Shown: positions 37,620-47,414, counted from the first letter of the stretch. The stretch is 64,000 nucleotides of DNA from Deltaproteobacteria bacterium (GCA_012517315.1 JAAYVE010000008.1:58340-122339), one strand, 5' to 3'. Notes: generated by a model not told the origin, from the letters alone. Numbers and translations are program-made.

Positions 37620-38228
37620 TCAGAGGGCCTGTCTCTGGGTCTTCATCCGTTTCAACAGGTCGTCCACGGAGCTTTTCCGGATCACCCGCTCGAAGCTGTT
37701 CCGGTAGTTTTCGACGATGCTCACCCCGTCGATGACTACATCGTTGATCATCCAGCGGTTCCCTTTTTGCACCACTTGATAATCGACAGGGATATGCTCG
37801 TTGGTGCGCATGATGACCGTCTTCACCAGCCGCCCCCCTCCTTTGCCGGATTCGCCCCTGTACTCGATGTTCTCTTGCTGGAGAAAGTTGAGCACCATCC
37901 GGGTGTAAGAATCCTGGAACAAGTCTGTGAAGAGCTGCCGAAATTCCGCTTGCTGCTTTGGAGAGAGGGACTCCCAACGGCCTTTCAGGGATTCCCTGGC
38001 CATTTCGTCGGATAGAAAGTTGTCGGCGATGAGGTTCCGTACAAGGCTTGCCCGTTCCTTTCTCTTTGCTTCCCCCGCAAGGTCAGGCCTCGTCTGGATT
38101 TCCATCGCCTTATTCAGGATCTGAGACACCCCGGCAGTGGCTCCCTGATCCTGCGCCGGAACCGCCACGACCGTCACCCACTGCCACAAAAGGATCGTCA
38201 GCACCGAAAACGGCAACAACCTTTTCAT
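37620..38228 (-). CDS. MlaC/HpnM-like periplasmic lipid-binding protein
   Basis: A 202-residue exported protein of the toluene-tolerance Ttg2D/MlaC family, to which HpnM belongs. Signal peptide MKRLLPFSVLTILLWQW; then the family motifs SPKQQAEFRQLFTDLFQDSYTR and MINDVVIDGVSIVENYRNSF. ATG 38228 follows GGAGGAAG and lies 119 bases inside the RND gene's 3' end. Members carry lipids across the periplasm. The neighbouring RND transporter and convergent hpnIJK genes favour a hopanoid role. Confidence 0.85.
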   Translation of the reverse strand: MKRLLPFSVLTILLWQWVTVVAVPAQDQGATAGVSQILNKAMEIQTRPDLAGEAKRKERASLVRNLIADNFLSDEMARESLKGRWESLSPKQQAEFRQLFTDLFQDSYTRMVLNFLQQENIEYRGESGKGGGRLVKTVIMRTNEHIPVDYQVVQKGNRWMINDVVIDGVSIVENYRNSFERVIRKSSVDDLLKRMKTQRQAL

Positions 38229-40956
38229 CCACTTCCTCCGTATCCACTGCCACACGCGGCTGAGGCACAAAAGCCAGGACGGCGGGCAGAACGATCATGG
38301 CCGAGAGCACCACACAAAGACTACCCTCCCAGGCCACAAAACCCAAGCTGAAGATTCCCCGATGATGGGACATCATGAGGGTACCAAAACCCACCGCAGT
38401 GGTCAACGAGGCCAGCAAGACGCCTTTGCCCGTGCTGTAGGGCAAGTGACCAGGCAGCATCCGTCCCTCACGCCACCGGTTGAGGATGATCACCCCGTAC
38501 TCCACGCCAGCCCCCACCACGAGGGGCATGAAGATGCTGTTGGCGAGGTTGAAGTCCACACCTGCAACTCCCATGATCCCTACGGTGAAGAGAGCTCCAA
38601 CCCCGAGGGGGAGAAGGGCGAGGGCAGAGAAAAAAAGGGAACGGAAAGTGACGAGGAGGAGGACCAAGATAAAAATCAAAGCATACGCCGAAGCCTCCAC
38701 ACAAGCCCTTTTGAATGCCGAAGCAAAGACGTGGAGAGAAACAGGGTCTCCCACAACCTCTGGATCGACCGTCTGCAGGTCCCTGACGAAGCTGTTCAGC
38801 GTCCCTTCCTCCCAGATGGACTCCTTGGGATAGATCCTGAGCAGATACACACCGTCTTTGAAATAACGACCTCTCACCTCCTCCGGGATGTCTTCCGGAA
38901 GCATGGGAGAAACCGAGGCCCCCTCCCGCAAAAAACGCCATGTGGTCAACAGATCTCGGCGGAATTCCCCCGAATAGCGTTCCAAACCCTCCAACGCCCC
39001 GTTGGACGTAGCGAGAAGCATGATGACTTCCTCGATGAGGCCTCTCGCCCGGGAGATCTGTTCAATTAGAGGCCTTGCCGCCCCCCACCTCTCGGCCTCC
39101 TCGTCCTGGAGCTTGAATCGAATCCTCTCCAGAATCTCTTTGAGGGCCGTCTCATCGATGCCCGCCACATGGCCGGCCACATCATCCACCACGGGGAGCA
39201 GAGGCAAAAGGGATTGGAGTAGCGGCACCTTCTCCTCCTGGTCTTCAGGAAGGAGGCTGAAGAGGCTCTCCACCTCCGAAACGGAGGGCAAGGCCTCGAT
39301 GCGCGTGGACTTCTCTCGCACTTCCTCGGGAGACGACGCAAACACGGAGGCCGACAGAGGGGAACGTCGGGATTTCTCGAGCAGCAGCCTCTCCCAGATG
39401 ACTGCCTCCGCGTTGGGCGCCTGAAGCCGCAGGGGATTGAGGTCGAACTTGACTTCTCGCCCTTTTATATAACTCAATACGCACAGCAACGCGGTCAGAA
39501 CAAGGACACAGGCAGCCGACTTGGGAGAGAGCCTCAAAACGTCCCTTTCGGCAACCTCCCGCAGTGCGGCACGTTTCGGGGAACGAGGTGGGAGAAAGAG
39601 AACACTGAAGGCCGGCAGTAGAGTCAGATCCGCAGCCAGTGTGAGGAGGATGCCCGTGCCGGTGATCAGTCCCAGTTCCATCAACCCTCTGAAGCCGGTG
39701 AGGACAAACGGCAGGAGGGAGAGGGAAGTACCCAAGCCGGCAATGAATATGCCGGGACCCGACCGCTCCATGACGCGGCGGACCACGGTGGCAACGGACA
39801 CCCCGTTCTTCTTTTCTTCCTCCTCCATCCGGGAAAACCAGTAAATTCCGTAATCCACTCCCAAACCGCAGAGCAGGGGTGCAAACACAATGGAAAGAAT
39901 GTTCACGTGACCGATGAAAAGGGTCGTCCACCCAAAGGTCCAGCAGAGTCCGACTCCCAGGGAGAAGAACTCCATCAAGGGCCGCCGGAAGCTGCGCAGG
40001 AACATGAACATGAGGACCAGCACGCCCAGAAGGGATGCCCAGGTCGCCCTGGCCATGTCTGCGGAAACCGTGAGCATTTCATCGGTGTTGAGCGCCTCTT
40101 GGCCCGTCACTCCCACCCGCACGTCGGGGAACTCAGCCTGGCTTTCTTGGATCTTTTTACGCAAGCATTCCAGACAATTGGACTCAAAAGCAAAGCCATT
40201 CTTTTTCTTCACCGGGATGACCGACATGATGAGGAGTTCCCGGTCGGCTTCCCAGAAATACCCTTTCAGCTCCGGATCAACAGAGGACCCCTGGAAGAAG
40301 GAAGACCAGGGCGATCGATACTCACGGGACCCCTTCAGGTGGGACGAGAGGCCCTCCAGAGTCTCGATGAGCACCCCCAGGTCCATGGGTCTGTCATTGG
40401 TCTCCCCACCGTTTTCCGCCGCCTCTTGGTCCAGAAAGCCCGTAAACAACTCCCCGATCATGCGGGAAGCCATCTCCCGGTTCATGAGCTGCAAAAAGGC
40501 CGTGAGATCTGGATCCGCGACAAAGGCCTGGATGAGCGCTGCGTTGCCTTGCAGAGTTTCCCGGATCTTGAGGATATCCTCCTTGTCCAAATAAAGGAGA
40601 GCCCACTTTTTGAAACGCTCCGGGTCGATGCGGTAAAAGACCTTCTGAAACGTCTCTGGGGTCTCCAGAATGCGCTTCTCCAGCGCCTTGGCAAAAGCCA
40701 CGGCTCTCGGGGGCGAAGGGGCCTGGACCACCACCACGAAGGCCGACTCTCCGTCGAAATTGAACGGTTCAAGCCTCTCCGTGAGGGCAATGAGGGGGTG
40801 ATTCTTCTTGATGAGAGAGAGCTGGTCCGTCTTGATGCCCAGCCTCTCGACGGTGAGCCAAATTGAGACCGCGGCGAGGGCGACACAAAGCGTGATGGCG
40901 GTGCGCGGCCAGCGCATGACCCAGGAAAGCCATGTCTTCAGCATTCTTTCAATCAT
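38110..40956 (-). CDS. HpnN-like RND/MMPL-family lipid transporter
   Basis: A 948-residue RND protein with two repeats, each a membrane helix, a large periplasmic loop and a five- to six-helix bundle. Visible parts are CGLGVDYGIYWFSRM in the first bundle and VGAGVEYGVIILNRWREG in the second. In other bacteria HpnN moves hopanoids to the outer membrane. About 40 C-terminal residues after VLAFVPQPR are Gly/Asp-rich, not family-like, and translated from DNA that also encodes the start of the MlaC-like gene. Either a natural long overlap or a lost stop. HpnN identity is moderate; a general MMPL exporter is the alternative. Confidence 0.8.
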   Translation of the reverse strand: MIERMLKTWLSWVMRWPRTAITLCVALAAVSIWLTVERLGIKTDQLSLIKKNHPLIALTERLEPFNFDGESAFVVVVQAPSPPRAVAFAKALEKRILETPETFQKVFYRIDPERFKKWALLYLDKEDILKIRETLQGNAALIQAFVADPDLTAFLQLMNREMASRMIGELFTGFLDQEAAENGGETNDRPMDLGVLIETLEGLSSHLKGSREYRSPWSSFFQGSSVDPELKGYFWEADRELLIMSVIPVKKKNGFAFESNCLECLRKKIQESQAEFPDVRVGVTGQEALNTDEMLTVSADMARATWASLLGVLVLMFMFLRSFRRPLMEFFSLGVGLCWTFGWTTLFIGHVNILSIVFAPLLCGLGVDYGIYWFSRMEEEEKKNGVSVATVVRRVMERSGPGIFIAGLGTSLSLLPFVLTGFRGLMELGLITGTGILLTLAADLTLLPAFSVLFLPPRSPKRAALREVAERDVLRLSPKSAACVLVLTALLCVLSYIKGREVKFDLNPLRLQAPNAEAVIWERLLLEKSRRSPLSASVFASSPEEVREKSTRIEALPSVSEVESLFSLLPEDQEEKVPLLQSLLPLLPVVDDVAGHVAGIDETALKEILERIRFKLQDEEAERWGAARPLIEQISRARGLIEEVIMLLATSNGALEGLERYSGEFRRDLLTTWRFLREGASVSPMLPEDIPEEVRGRYFKDGVYLLRIYPKESIWEEGTLNSFVRDLQTVDPEVVGDPVSLHVFASAFKRACVEASAYALIFILVLLLVTFRSLFFSALALLPLGVGALFTVGIMGVAGVDFNLANSIFMPLVVGAGVEYGVIILNRWREGRMLPGHLPYSTGKGVLLASLTTAVGFGTLMMSHHRGIFSLGFVAWEGSLCVVLSAMIVLPAVLAFVPQPRVAVDTEEVDEKVVAVFGADDPFVAVGDGRGGSGAGSGSHCRGVSDPE

Positions 40957-41145
40957 TTTTCTAAGTGCCCCAAAAAAACTCAGTCGCCGGCCCCCAAACG
41001 GGAACCGGCGAAACGATCATCTCCCCTGCCCTCCCGGGAAGTGTGGGAAGATGCCTTAGGTTCAACGCAGCCCGCCACAGCGATTCGCCCCATGGGGAAG
41101 AGCACGTTCCACGCTCCATCCCCATGGATCGACAAGAGGCCCCTC

Positions 41146-42573
41146 TCATTGAGGCCCGCTGCGGTACTCCGCCACAGCATTGCTCAGCTTCGCCAGGGCA
41201 ATGTTGTATTGGTACAGCGCCAGGAGATACTCCCCCTGGTTTTTTCCATAGCGGTCGATAGCGTCAAAGAGGTCTCTCGCCGTTCCGAGGCCGAAGTCGA
41301 AATCGGCAAACGCGGAAACGACCCATTTCCGGGCAGCCGTCGCCCCTTTCTCATAAGCCTCGAAAGACGCCTTGGCCTCGACGGCGTCCTGGTAGTGCTT
41401 GACCACCTGTACAGGAATATTTCGTTCGGCATATTCCTTAGTGTGGAGAAGCTTTTCATACTCCGCCCTGGCCTTCTTCACCCTGTTGGAACCGATGCCG
41501 AAATCAAAATGCCATTGACTCCCCAGAACGACTCCCGCATAGGCGTGGTTGAATTCGTCCGGAAAGTAGGAGATGTCGAGTCGCTCCCTGCCGGGGGCAC
41601 CCGCCACCGAACCGATGGCCGCAACGAAAACAGACGGATAGAGGTCCGCTTTTGCCGCTTCGTATAGGGACTGCTTCGCCGCGATTCCCGCCCTGAGTTG
41701 TTCCAGGTCCGGTCGCCTTTCCAGGGCCTGCATGACGTACGACTCCTGAACGACCTCGAGACCCGGGGTGTCTTTGGGAAGCTCACTGCGGTCCAACCGG
41801 AAATCCCGATCCTCCGGAAGTCCGACGGCCTTCTTCAGAGCGAGATACGCCACTTTCGCCCCGGATTCCGCCTTGGCTCTGAACTGATTGATCTGGGACT
41901 CCAGGACCTCCATGCGATAGAGGTCCGTCTCCTCAACGCTGGGGGACTTCAATTCCAGCAGCCTCTGAATACGTGCCTTGGCATCGCGGACGAACCCCTC
42001 CGCGTCGTCCGCGGCCCCTTTGCCTTGTTGGGCCACGATGAGGCCGTAGTAGAGCTCTTTCACATTGAGGATCACTTCCCCTCGCGTGTTTTCCTTGGCG
42101 GCTCGCTGGGCCTGCACGCCATGAAGAGCCGCCTGTTTGCGTTTGGAAATTTTTCCAAAGGTGAAAAGAGGCTGCACGAGTGCAAAATCGAGTCTCCCGA
42201 AAACCCCGATGTCGTCTTTGTCCCGGTCCCGCAGCCGTCCCGTGAGAAAGCCTTCAGGCGAGGGAACCGGGCTGATCTGGACAAAAGGCCTGTCGGCATC
42301 CTCAGCAGGTCCGGCAGTGCCGACCAGATCCAGTTGCGGCAACTGCCCGGCTTTCGCCTGTCCCAGATCACTCTCCGCCGCAATGAGTTCCTTCTCCGCC
42401 TCCCCCATGCGGGGGCTGGATTCCACCGCCATGCGGATCAACTCCTCTAGCCCCAGGACCATGGGCTGGTCGCCCGAACTTACATTCGGAGAAAGTCCCA
42501 TGAAAATAAACAGGAACAAGAATACAAGCGTCGGCACGAGAGGCTCGGGCCCCCTCCAAAATGTCTTGGGCAT
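41146..42573 (-). CDS. TolC-family outer membrane efflux protein
   Basis: A 475-residue outer-membrane factor. Signal-like segment LVPTLVFLFLFIFMG, then two repeats of long amphipathic coiled-coil helices (for example EKELIAAESDLGQAKAGQLPQLDLVG and LEQLRAGIAAKQSLYEAAKADLYP). ATG 42573 was chosen as the start of the signal segment; the frame is open to 42684. It is first in a minus-strand unit with the RND and MlaC-like genes (189 bases between), which could form a tripartite path for lipid or solute export. Confidence 0.85.
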   Translation of the reverse strand: MPKTFWRGPEPLVPTLVFLFLFIFMGLSPNVSSGDQPMVLGLEELIRMAVESSPRMGEAEKELIAAESDLGQAKAGQLPQLDLVGTAGPAEDADRPFVQISPVPSPEGFLTGRLRDRDKDDIGVFGRLDFALVQPLFTFGKISKRKQAALHGVQAQRAAKENTRGEVILNVKELYYGLIVAQQGKGAADDAEGFVRDAKARIQRLLELKSPSVEETDLYRMEVLESQINQFRAKAESGAKVAYLALKKAVGLPEDRDFRLDRSELPKDTPGLEVVQESYVMQALERRPDLEQLRAGIAAKQSLYEAAKADLYPSVFVAAIGSVAGAPGRERLDISYFPDEFNHAYAGVVLGSQWHFDFGIGSNRVKKARAEYEKLLHTKEYAERNIPVQVVKHYQDAVEAKASFEAYEKGATAARKWVVSAFADFDFGLGTARDLFDAIDRYGKNQGEYLLALYQYNIALAKLSNAVAEYRSGPQ

Positions 42574-42874
42574 GCTATCCCCCCTGTCTTTCGCAATGAA
42601 CCGGAAACCCATGCGGAATTGGCGGCCAAAATAGCGCAATTCTGGCGCGTTGTGAAGAAAGAAAGGGGGGAGGAAGCCACCCACTCCCCGGCACGGCGGA
42701 AAGGGGAGGCTTTGCCCTTCAGGGTTTTCTCCTTTTTCTGTTGCCTCTGGAAGAGACTACGTGGTAAAAAGCTCTGATTTGCTCAGACCGCACACTCCTC
42801 AACCTTTTGGTGCCTTTTTCCGAGGCTGGGAAGAGGCCTTGAGGGGTGGAGGCATCAACCAGAAGGGAGAACAC
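42574..42874. other. Divergent intergenic region, tolC-like gene and rpsB
   Basis: These 301 bases separate the divergent tolC-like gene and rpsB. The rpsB side contains the leader structure at 42793-42848. No promoter with good match was found by eye; a poor TTGCCT-18-TAAAAA lies at 42741-42770. Confidence 0.4.
42793..42848 (+). promoter_or_regulatory. Structured rpsB mRNA leader (candidate S2 autoregulatory site)
   Basis: An outer stem CACTCCTCAA (42793-42802) with TTGAGGGGTG (42839-42848) and an inner stem GCCTTTTTCC (42812-42821) with GGGAAGAGGC (42828-42837), 6-nt loop, are separated by a 9-nt/1-nt internal loop. Both are 10 bp with only G-U irregularities. It ends about 26 bases before the rpsB start. 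S2 represses rpsB-tsf through the leader in E. coli; similarity of this structure is untested. Confidence 0.5.
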
Positions 42875-43702
42875 ATGGCAGTGGTGGGAATGAAACAGCT
42901 TTTGGAGGCGGGGGTTCATTTTGGGCATCAGACGCGCCGTTGGAACCCCAAGATGAAGCCTTACATTTTCGGCGCGCGCAACGGGATTTACATCATTGAC
43001 CTGCAGCGGACGGTGAGGCTTTTCAACAGGGCCTATCAGTTCGTCGTGGAAACCGCCGCGGCGGGGGAAAGCATTCTTTTCGTGGGCACCAAGCAGCAGG
43101 CCCGGGACACTATCCAGGAAGAAGCCCGGCGGTGCGGAATGTATTTTGTCAATCAACGCTGGCTCGGAGGCATGCTCACCAATTTCAAGACCATCAAGTT
43201 GAGGGTGGACCGACTCAAGGAGCTGGATTCCATGGTTCAGGATGGAACCATCAACCGCTTCCCCAAGAAGGAAATCCTTCAACTTCAGAACGAACGGGAG
43301 AAGCTGGAGAAGAACCTGGGCGGCATCAAGGAGATGACCCGCCTGCCCGGGGCTCTTTTCGTCATCGACACGCAGCGGGAGAACATCGCCGTCGCCGAAG
43401 CCAATCGTTTGGGCATCCCGGTGGTGGCAGTGGTGGACACCAATTGCGATCCCGACGTCATCGATTATCCCATCCCAGGCAATGACGACGCCATCCGGGC
43501 TGTTCGACTCATTACATCCAGGGTCGCCGACGCCTGCATCGAAGGCCGCCAGAAGTACGAAGAGATGCACGAGGCGGTGCGGGACAAGGAGGAGATTTCC
43601 CTGGAGGAAGTACCGGCCGGACAGCTGCTCAAGGAGGAAGAAAGCGGTCCGGTGGTGGAAATCGTCAATCCGGTGGAGGATCCCCGGCCGGAAGAGGCGT
43701 AA
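42875..43702 (+). CDS. rpsB: 30S ribosomal protein S2
   Basis: A 275-residue S2. [19 protein letters not shown] is the universal N terminus; [14 protein letters not shown] and NREAnot-needed-like C-terminal helix [18 protein letters not shown] are standard motifs. The C terminus is about 30 residues longer than in E. coli and acidic ([17 protein letters not shown]). ATG 42875 follows AGAAGGGAG. It is the first gene of the rpsB-tsf-pyrH-frr unit. Confidence 0.97.
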   Translation: MAVVGMKQLLEAGVHFGHQTRRWNPKMKPYIFGARNGIYIIDLQRTVRLFNRAYQFVVETAAAGESILFVGTKQQARDTIQEEARRCGMYFVNQRWLGGMLTNFKTIKLRVDRLKELDSMVQDGTINRFPKKEILQLQNEREKLEKNLGGIKEMTRLPGALFVIDTQRENIAVAEANRLGIPVVAVVDTNCDPDVIDYPIPGNDDAIRAVRLITSRVADACIEGRQKYEEMHEAVRDKEEISLEEVPAGQLLKEEESGPVVEIVNPVEDPRPEEA

Positions 43703-43722
43703 GCCGTTTTGCGAAAAAGATC

Positions 43723-43752
43723 AAAAGGGTCGTTCATGCGCGACCCTTTTTG
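43723..43752 (+). terminator. Intrinsic terminator/attenuator between rpsB and tsf
   Basis: AAAAGGGTCG (43723-43732) and CGACCCTTTT (43741-43750) form a perfect 10-bp stem with an 8-nt loop, and a T follows, giving TTTTT. It lies 20 bases after the rpsB stop and 90 bases before tsf, so it probably lowers transcription of tsf and downstream genes relative to rpsB. Confidence 0.7.
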
Positions 43753-43842
43753 CTTGGCGCTCCACGAAACGACGAAATGGAGATGAGCGCCAGGGTTTGG
43801 GAAGAAGAGCGGCGGTTTTTCGGGAGAGGAAGGAGGAGTTCC

Positions 43843-44439
43843 TTGGAAATCACGGCATCAATGGTGAAAGAATTGCGGGACAAAACGAACGCGGGGATGA
43901 TGGACTGCAAGAAGGCCTTGCAGGACACAGGGGCGGATATGGAAAAAGCCGTCGACCTTCTGCGTCAGAAAGGCCTGGCAAAGGCCATGAAGCGCGCCGG
44001 CAAAGAGGCGGCGGAGGGGATGGTCCATGCATACATCCATGGGGGTGGACGCATTGGGGTTTTGGTGGAGGTGAACTGCGAGACGGACTTCGCGGCGAAG
44101 AGCGAAGACTTCCTCGAATTCGTCAGGAACCTCGCCATGCACATTGCTGCGGCCAACCCCTTGGGAATCCAGCGGGAAGACATTCCCCAGGACATCATCG
44201 AACGAGAGCGCGCCATCTGCATGGCGCAGGCGCGTGAATCGGGCAAGCCCGACAACATTCTCGAAAAGATGGTGGACGGAAAAATGCGCAAGTTCTACGA
44301 AGAGTCCGTTCTCATGGAGCAAAGTTACGTGAAGGACCCCGAAAAGACCATCCAGGACTACCTCAATGAACTGGTGGCCAAGATCGGCGAGAAGATCATC
44401 GTGCGCCGTTTCGCCCGCTTTCAGCTGGGCATGGAATAG
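43843..44439 (+). CDS. tsf: translation elongation factor Ts
   Basis: A 198-residue short-form EF-Ts, the GDP exchange factor of EF-Tu. The N terminus is (M)EITASMVKELRDKTNAGM and MDCKKAL follows, exactly the family start, so the start codon is TTG at 43843 behind AGGAGGAG with good spacing. HAYIHGGGRIGVLVEVNCETDF is the core contact region. The coiled-coil arm of the long form is absent, normal for many bacteria. Confidence 0.95.
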   Translation: MEITASMVKELRDKTNAGMMDCKKALQDTGADMEKAVDLLRQKGLAKAMKRAGKEAAEGMVHAYIHGGGRIGVLVEVNCETDFAAKSEDFLEFVRNLAMHIAAANPLGIQREDIPQDIIERERAICMAQARESGKPDNILEKMVDGKMRKFYEESVLMEQSYVKDPEKTIQDYLNELVAKIGEKIIVRRFARFQLGME

Positions 44440-44448
44440 GCCTCTCCC

Positions 44449-45189
44449 ATGACTCTCCCAGAAAAATCCAGGTACCGTCGCATCCTTCTCAAGCTGAGCG
44501 GTGAAGCGTTAATGGGGGACGGAGCTTTCGGCATCGACTCCATTGTCCTCACCGACATTGCCCAGGAGGTTTTGGAGGTGCACCGGATGGGCGTGGAGAT
44601 TGCCATCGTCATCGGTGGAGGAAATATTTTTCGCGGGATTTCAGGAGCCTCCAGGGGAATGGACCGGGCGACGGCCGATTACATGGGAATGCTCGCAACC
44701 GTCATGAACAGTCTTGCGCTGCAGCAGGCCCTGGAGAAACTGGGAATGCCCACAAGGGTCCTTTCGGCCATCGACATGAAGGAAGTGGCCGAACCGTATA
44801 TCCGCCGAAGGGCCATTCGCCATCTGGAAAAGGGCCGGGTCATCATCTTCGCCGCCGGCACGGGCCTCCCCTTCTTCACCACGGACACCACCGCCGCTTT
44901 GCGGGCTGCAGAAATCGGTGCCGAAGTCATCATGAAAGCCACCAAGGTCGACGGCGTCTATAATTCCGACCCCGAAAAGGACCCCCGTGCGGAGAAATAC
45001 GATCGCATCAGCTTCTCAGAGGTTCTGCAACGGAACTTGAAGGTCATGGATGCCACGGCCATTTCCCTTGCCAGGGAACAGGACACACCCATCGTGGTGT
45101 TCAGCCTGAAGGAAAAGGGAAACATCAGGAGAGTCCTCCAGGGAGAACCCATCGGAACGGTTGTAGAGGAACCCAATCATGCTCAATGA
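44449..45189 (+). CDS. pyrH: UMP kinase
   Basis: A 246-residue amino-acid-kinase-fold UMP kinase. [11 protein letters not shown] begins the nucleotide fold, [10 protein letters not shown] is the glycine loop and [20 protein letters not shown] the conserved UMP site. It phosphorylates UMP to UDP. Starts 9 bases after tsf and overlaps frr by 11 bases. Confidence 0.96.
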   Translation: MTLPEKSRYRRILLKLSGEALMGDGAFGIDSIVLTDIAQEVLEVHRMGVEIAIVIGGGNIFRGISGASRGMDRATADYMGMLATVMNSLALQQALEKLGMPTRVLSAIDMKEVAEPYIRRRAIRHLEKGRVIIFAAGTGLPFFTTDTTAALRAAEIGAEVIMKATKVDGVYNSDPEKDPRAEKYDRISFSEVLQRNLKVMDATAISLAREQDTPIVVFSLKEKGNIRRVLQGEPIGTVVEEPNHAQ

Positions 45190-45736
45190 AGTCTACGAAG
45201 ACGCACAGGACAGAATGAACAAGGCGCTTGAAACCTTGCAGAACGAATACAAACGACTGAGAACCGGCCGCGCTTCCGTTTCCCTGGTGGACGGCATCAA
45301 GGTTGAGTACTACGGCAATCCCACGCTTCTCAACCAACTGGCGACCATGACCGTTCCCGAGCCACGAACCATCATGATTCAGCCTTGGGACACAAGCATC
45401 ATCACGGAAATCGAAAAGGCGATTCTCAAGTCTGAATTAGGACTGACGCCCATGAACGACGGCAAAGTGATCCGCATCAACATCCCGGTTCTCACTGCGG
45501 ATCGGAGGCGGGAACTGGTGAAAGTGGTCAAGAAGATGGCGGAAGAGTCCAAGGTGGCGGTGAGGAACATTCGAAGGGACGTCAACGAGATGATCAAGGA
45601 TCTCAAAAAGGAGAAGACCATCTCCGAGGACGAACAGTTCAAGGCCCAGGAAGAGATTCAAAGAATCACGGACGATTTCATCAAGAAGATCGATGCGTCT
45701 TATGCCGCAAAAGAAAAAGAGATCCTGGAAGTTTGA
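45179..45736 (+). CDS. frr: ribosome recycling factor
   Basis: A 185-residue RRF, the expected length. [21 protein letters not shown] is the N-terminal helix and [18 protein letters not shown] the hinge/head sequence; [15 protein letters not shown] and the closing helices complete the three-helix bundle. It splits post-termination ribosomes with EF-G. The start overlaps the pyrH stop by 11 bases. Confidence 0.96.
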   Translation: MLNEVYEDAQDRMNKALETLQNEYKRLRTGRASVSLVDGIKVEYYGNPTLLNQLATMTVPEPRTIMIQPWDTSIITEIEKAILKSELGLTPMNDGKVIRINIPVLTADRRRELVKVVKKMAEESKVAVRNIRRDVNEMIKDLKKEKTISEDEQFKAQEEIQRITDDFIKKIDASYAAKEKEILEV

Positions 45737-45738
45737 GG

Positions 45739-46542
45739 ATGGTACGGCTGGACCCTGACAAACTGCCGCGACATGTGGCGATCATCATGGATGGAAACGG
45801 TCGCTGGGCCAAGGCGCGGTTGCTCAATCGCGTCCTCGGGCACGAGGAGGGCGCCAATTCCGTCCGGGAAGTGGTCCGTTGCTGCATGGAACTGGCAATC
45901 CCGTTCCTCACTCTTTATGCATTCTCCAAGGAAAACTGGAAACGGCCGGCGGGCGAGATCCGAGCCCTGTGGGAACTCCTCCGCCGTTTCATTCAGTCGG
46001 AACTCCCCGAACTCGTGGCCAGGGAGATTCGGGTGATTCACCTGGGGGACACGGAGGGCATTCCTCATGAGGTTCTCCAGGAACTCCAGACGGCAGTGGA
46101 TGCGACTGCTGCCTTTGACAGGCTCACTGTGGGCCTGGCCATCAATTATGGAGGAAGGCAGGAAATCGCCAGGGCTGCCAGGCTCTTTGCCATGGATGTT
46201 TTGAACGGTAAAAGGCAAAGCGCCGATTTGACACCGCAGCTCCTGTCGCGATATCTCTTCACCGGTGAATTCCCGGAGGTTGACCTCCTCATCAGAACCG
46301 GAGGGGAGCGCCGTGTGAGTAATTTCCTTCTCTGGCAACTGGCTTACACGGAACTCTACTTCACGAACGTGCTCTGGCCCGATTTCCGAGAGCCCCAGTT
46401 CCTGGAAGCCCTGACGGACTACCAGCAAAGAGAGCGCAGGTTCGGCCGCACGGGTGAACAGGTGCGCGCCGAGACACAACCGGCGAAACTCGTTGATGAA
46501 AGGACCGTCGAGCCCCTGGAGAATACCGGTTTCACCCACTGA
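45739..46542 (+). CDS. uppS: isoprenyl transferase (undecaprenyl diphosphate synthase)
   Basis: A 267-residue cis-prenyltransferase. HVAIIMDGNGRWAK has the catalytic Asp, LTLYAFSKENWKRP and DLLIRTGGERRVSNFLLWQ are substrate loops. It adds isoprene units to farnesyl diphosphate to form the lipid carrier for wall and surface polymers. ATG 45739 lies 3 bases after the frr stop; TTG 45733 overlapping it is possible. Confidence 0.95.
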   Translation: MVRLDPDKLPRHVAIIMDGNGRWAKARLLNRVLGHEEGANSVREVVRCCMELAIPFLTLYAFSKENWKRPAGEIRALWELLRRFIQSELPELVAREIRVIHLGDTEGIPHEVLQELQTAVDATAAFDRLTVGLAINYGGRQEIARAARLFAMDVLNGKRQSADLTPQLLSRYLFTGEFPEVDLLIRTGGERRVSNFLLWQLAYTELYFTNVLWPDFREPQFLEALTDYQQRERRFGRTGEQVRAETQPAKLVDERTVEPLENTGFTH

Positions 46543-46589
46543 GTTTCTGGTTGCACTGGACAGTGTCAATTCGAGGATTTTATCCCCCC

Positions 46590-47414
46590 ATGATCGATCC
46601 GCGTCAGTGGGGATCACACAGGCAGCGGCTGGTCACAAGCATTTTCATGGCCATCCCTGTGGCTGCCCTGTTGGCCTTGGGACCTTACTGGGGCTGGGCC
46701 CTGGTGGTGATGGTTTTGTCGGCCCTCGGGCTTTGGGAACTTCAGGGGCTGTTTTTTCCCGCAGGTCTGACCATGGCAGGGAAGGTTCATTTCGTCGTCA
46801 CCGGCAGCCTGATCCCTTTTTGCGCGGCCGTGGGAGGAGTCGGTTGGCTCCACGCCGCCCTGGTCGCCATATTGTTTGTCAGTCTCGTACTGATCCTGTT
46901 CCTCTCACCCCTGGACCCAGGGGGAATTCCACGTTTAGCCCTATTCCAGTTCGGTTGGCTTTACATTCCCTACCTCCTGTCGTACGTTCTTCTTATCGGT
47001 GACGTGGAAGGGGGCAGAAGGTGGGTTTTTTTCGCACTCCTCGTGACCGCCGCAGGTGACATCGGGGCATACTACTGCGGCAGATTTTTCGGGCGGCGCA
47101 AGCTCTACGAAGCGGTGAGCCCCAAAAAAACATGGGAAGGCTCTGCGGGTGGACTCACAGCGGCTATCGCATGCGGAGTGATTTACGGCACGTTGTGCAT
47201 TCAAAGTACAACCCTCGTCGCCGTCACGTTGCTTAGCGCTCTCCTGGCTGTGGTCGGGCAGCTTGGAGACCTCATTGAGTCCATGATCAAGCGCGTGAGC
47301 GGGAGAAAGGATTCCAGTCGACTGATTCCCGGGCACGGGGGAATTCTCGACCGGATGGACAGCCTGCTCTTCGTGTTTCCATGTCTTTGGGTTTACCTAC
47401 ACTGGATGCCGTGA
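46590..47414 (+). CDS. cdsA: phosphatidate cytidylyltransferase
   Basis: A 274-residue membrane enzyme with seven to eight hydrophobic segments and the C-terminal signature SGRKDSSRLIPGHGGILDRMDS. It makes CDP-diacylglycerol from CTP and phosphatidic acid. ATG 46590 lacks a clear ribosome site; the frame is open back to 46551, with another non-ATG start. Gap of 47 bases from uppS. Confidence 0.93.
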   Translation: MIDPRQWGSHRQRLVTSIFMAIPVAALLALGPYWGWALVVMVLSALGLWELQGLFFPAGLTMAGKVHFVVTGSLIPFCAAVGGVGWLHAALVAILFVSLVLILFLSPLDPGGIPRLALFQFGWLYIPYLLSYVLLIGDVEGGRRWVFFALLVTAAGDIGAYYCGRFFGRRKLYEAVSPKKTWEGSAGGLTAAIACGVIYGTLCIQSTTLVAVTLLSALLAVVGQLGDLIESMIKRVSGRKDSSRLIPGHGGILDRMDSLLFVFPCLWVYLHWMP

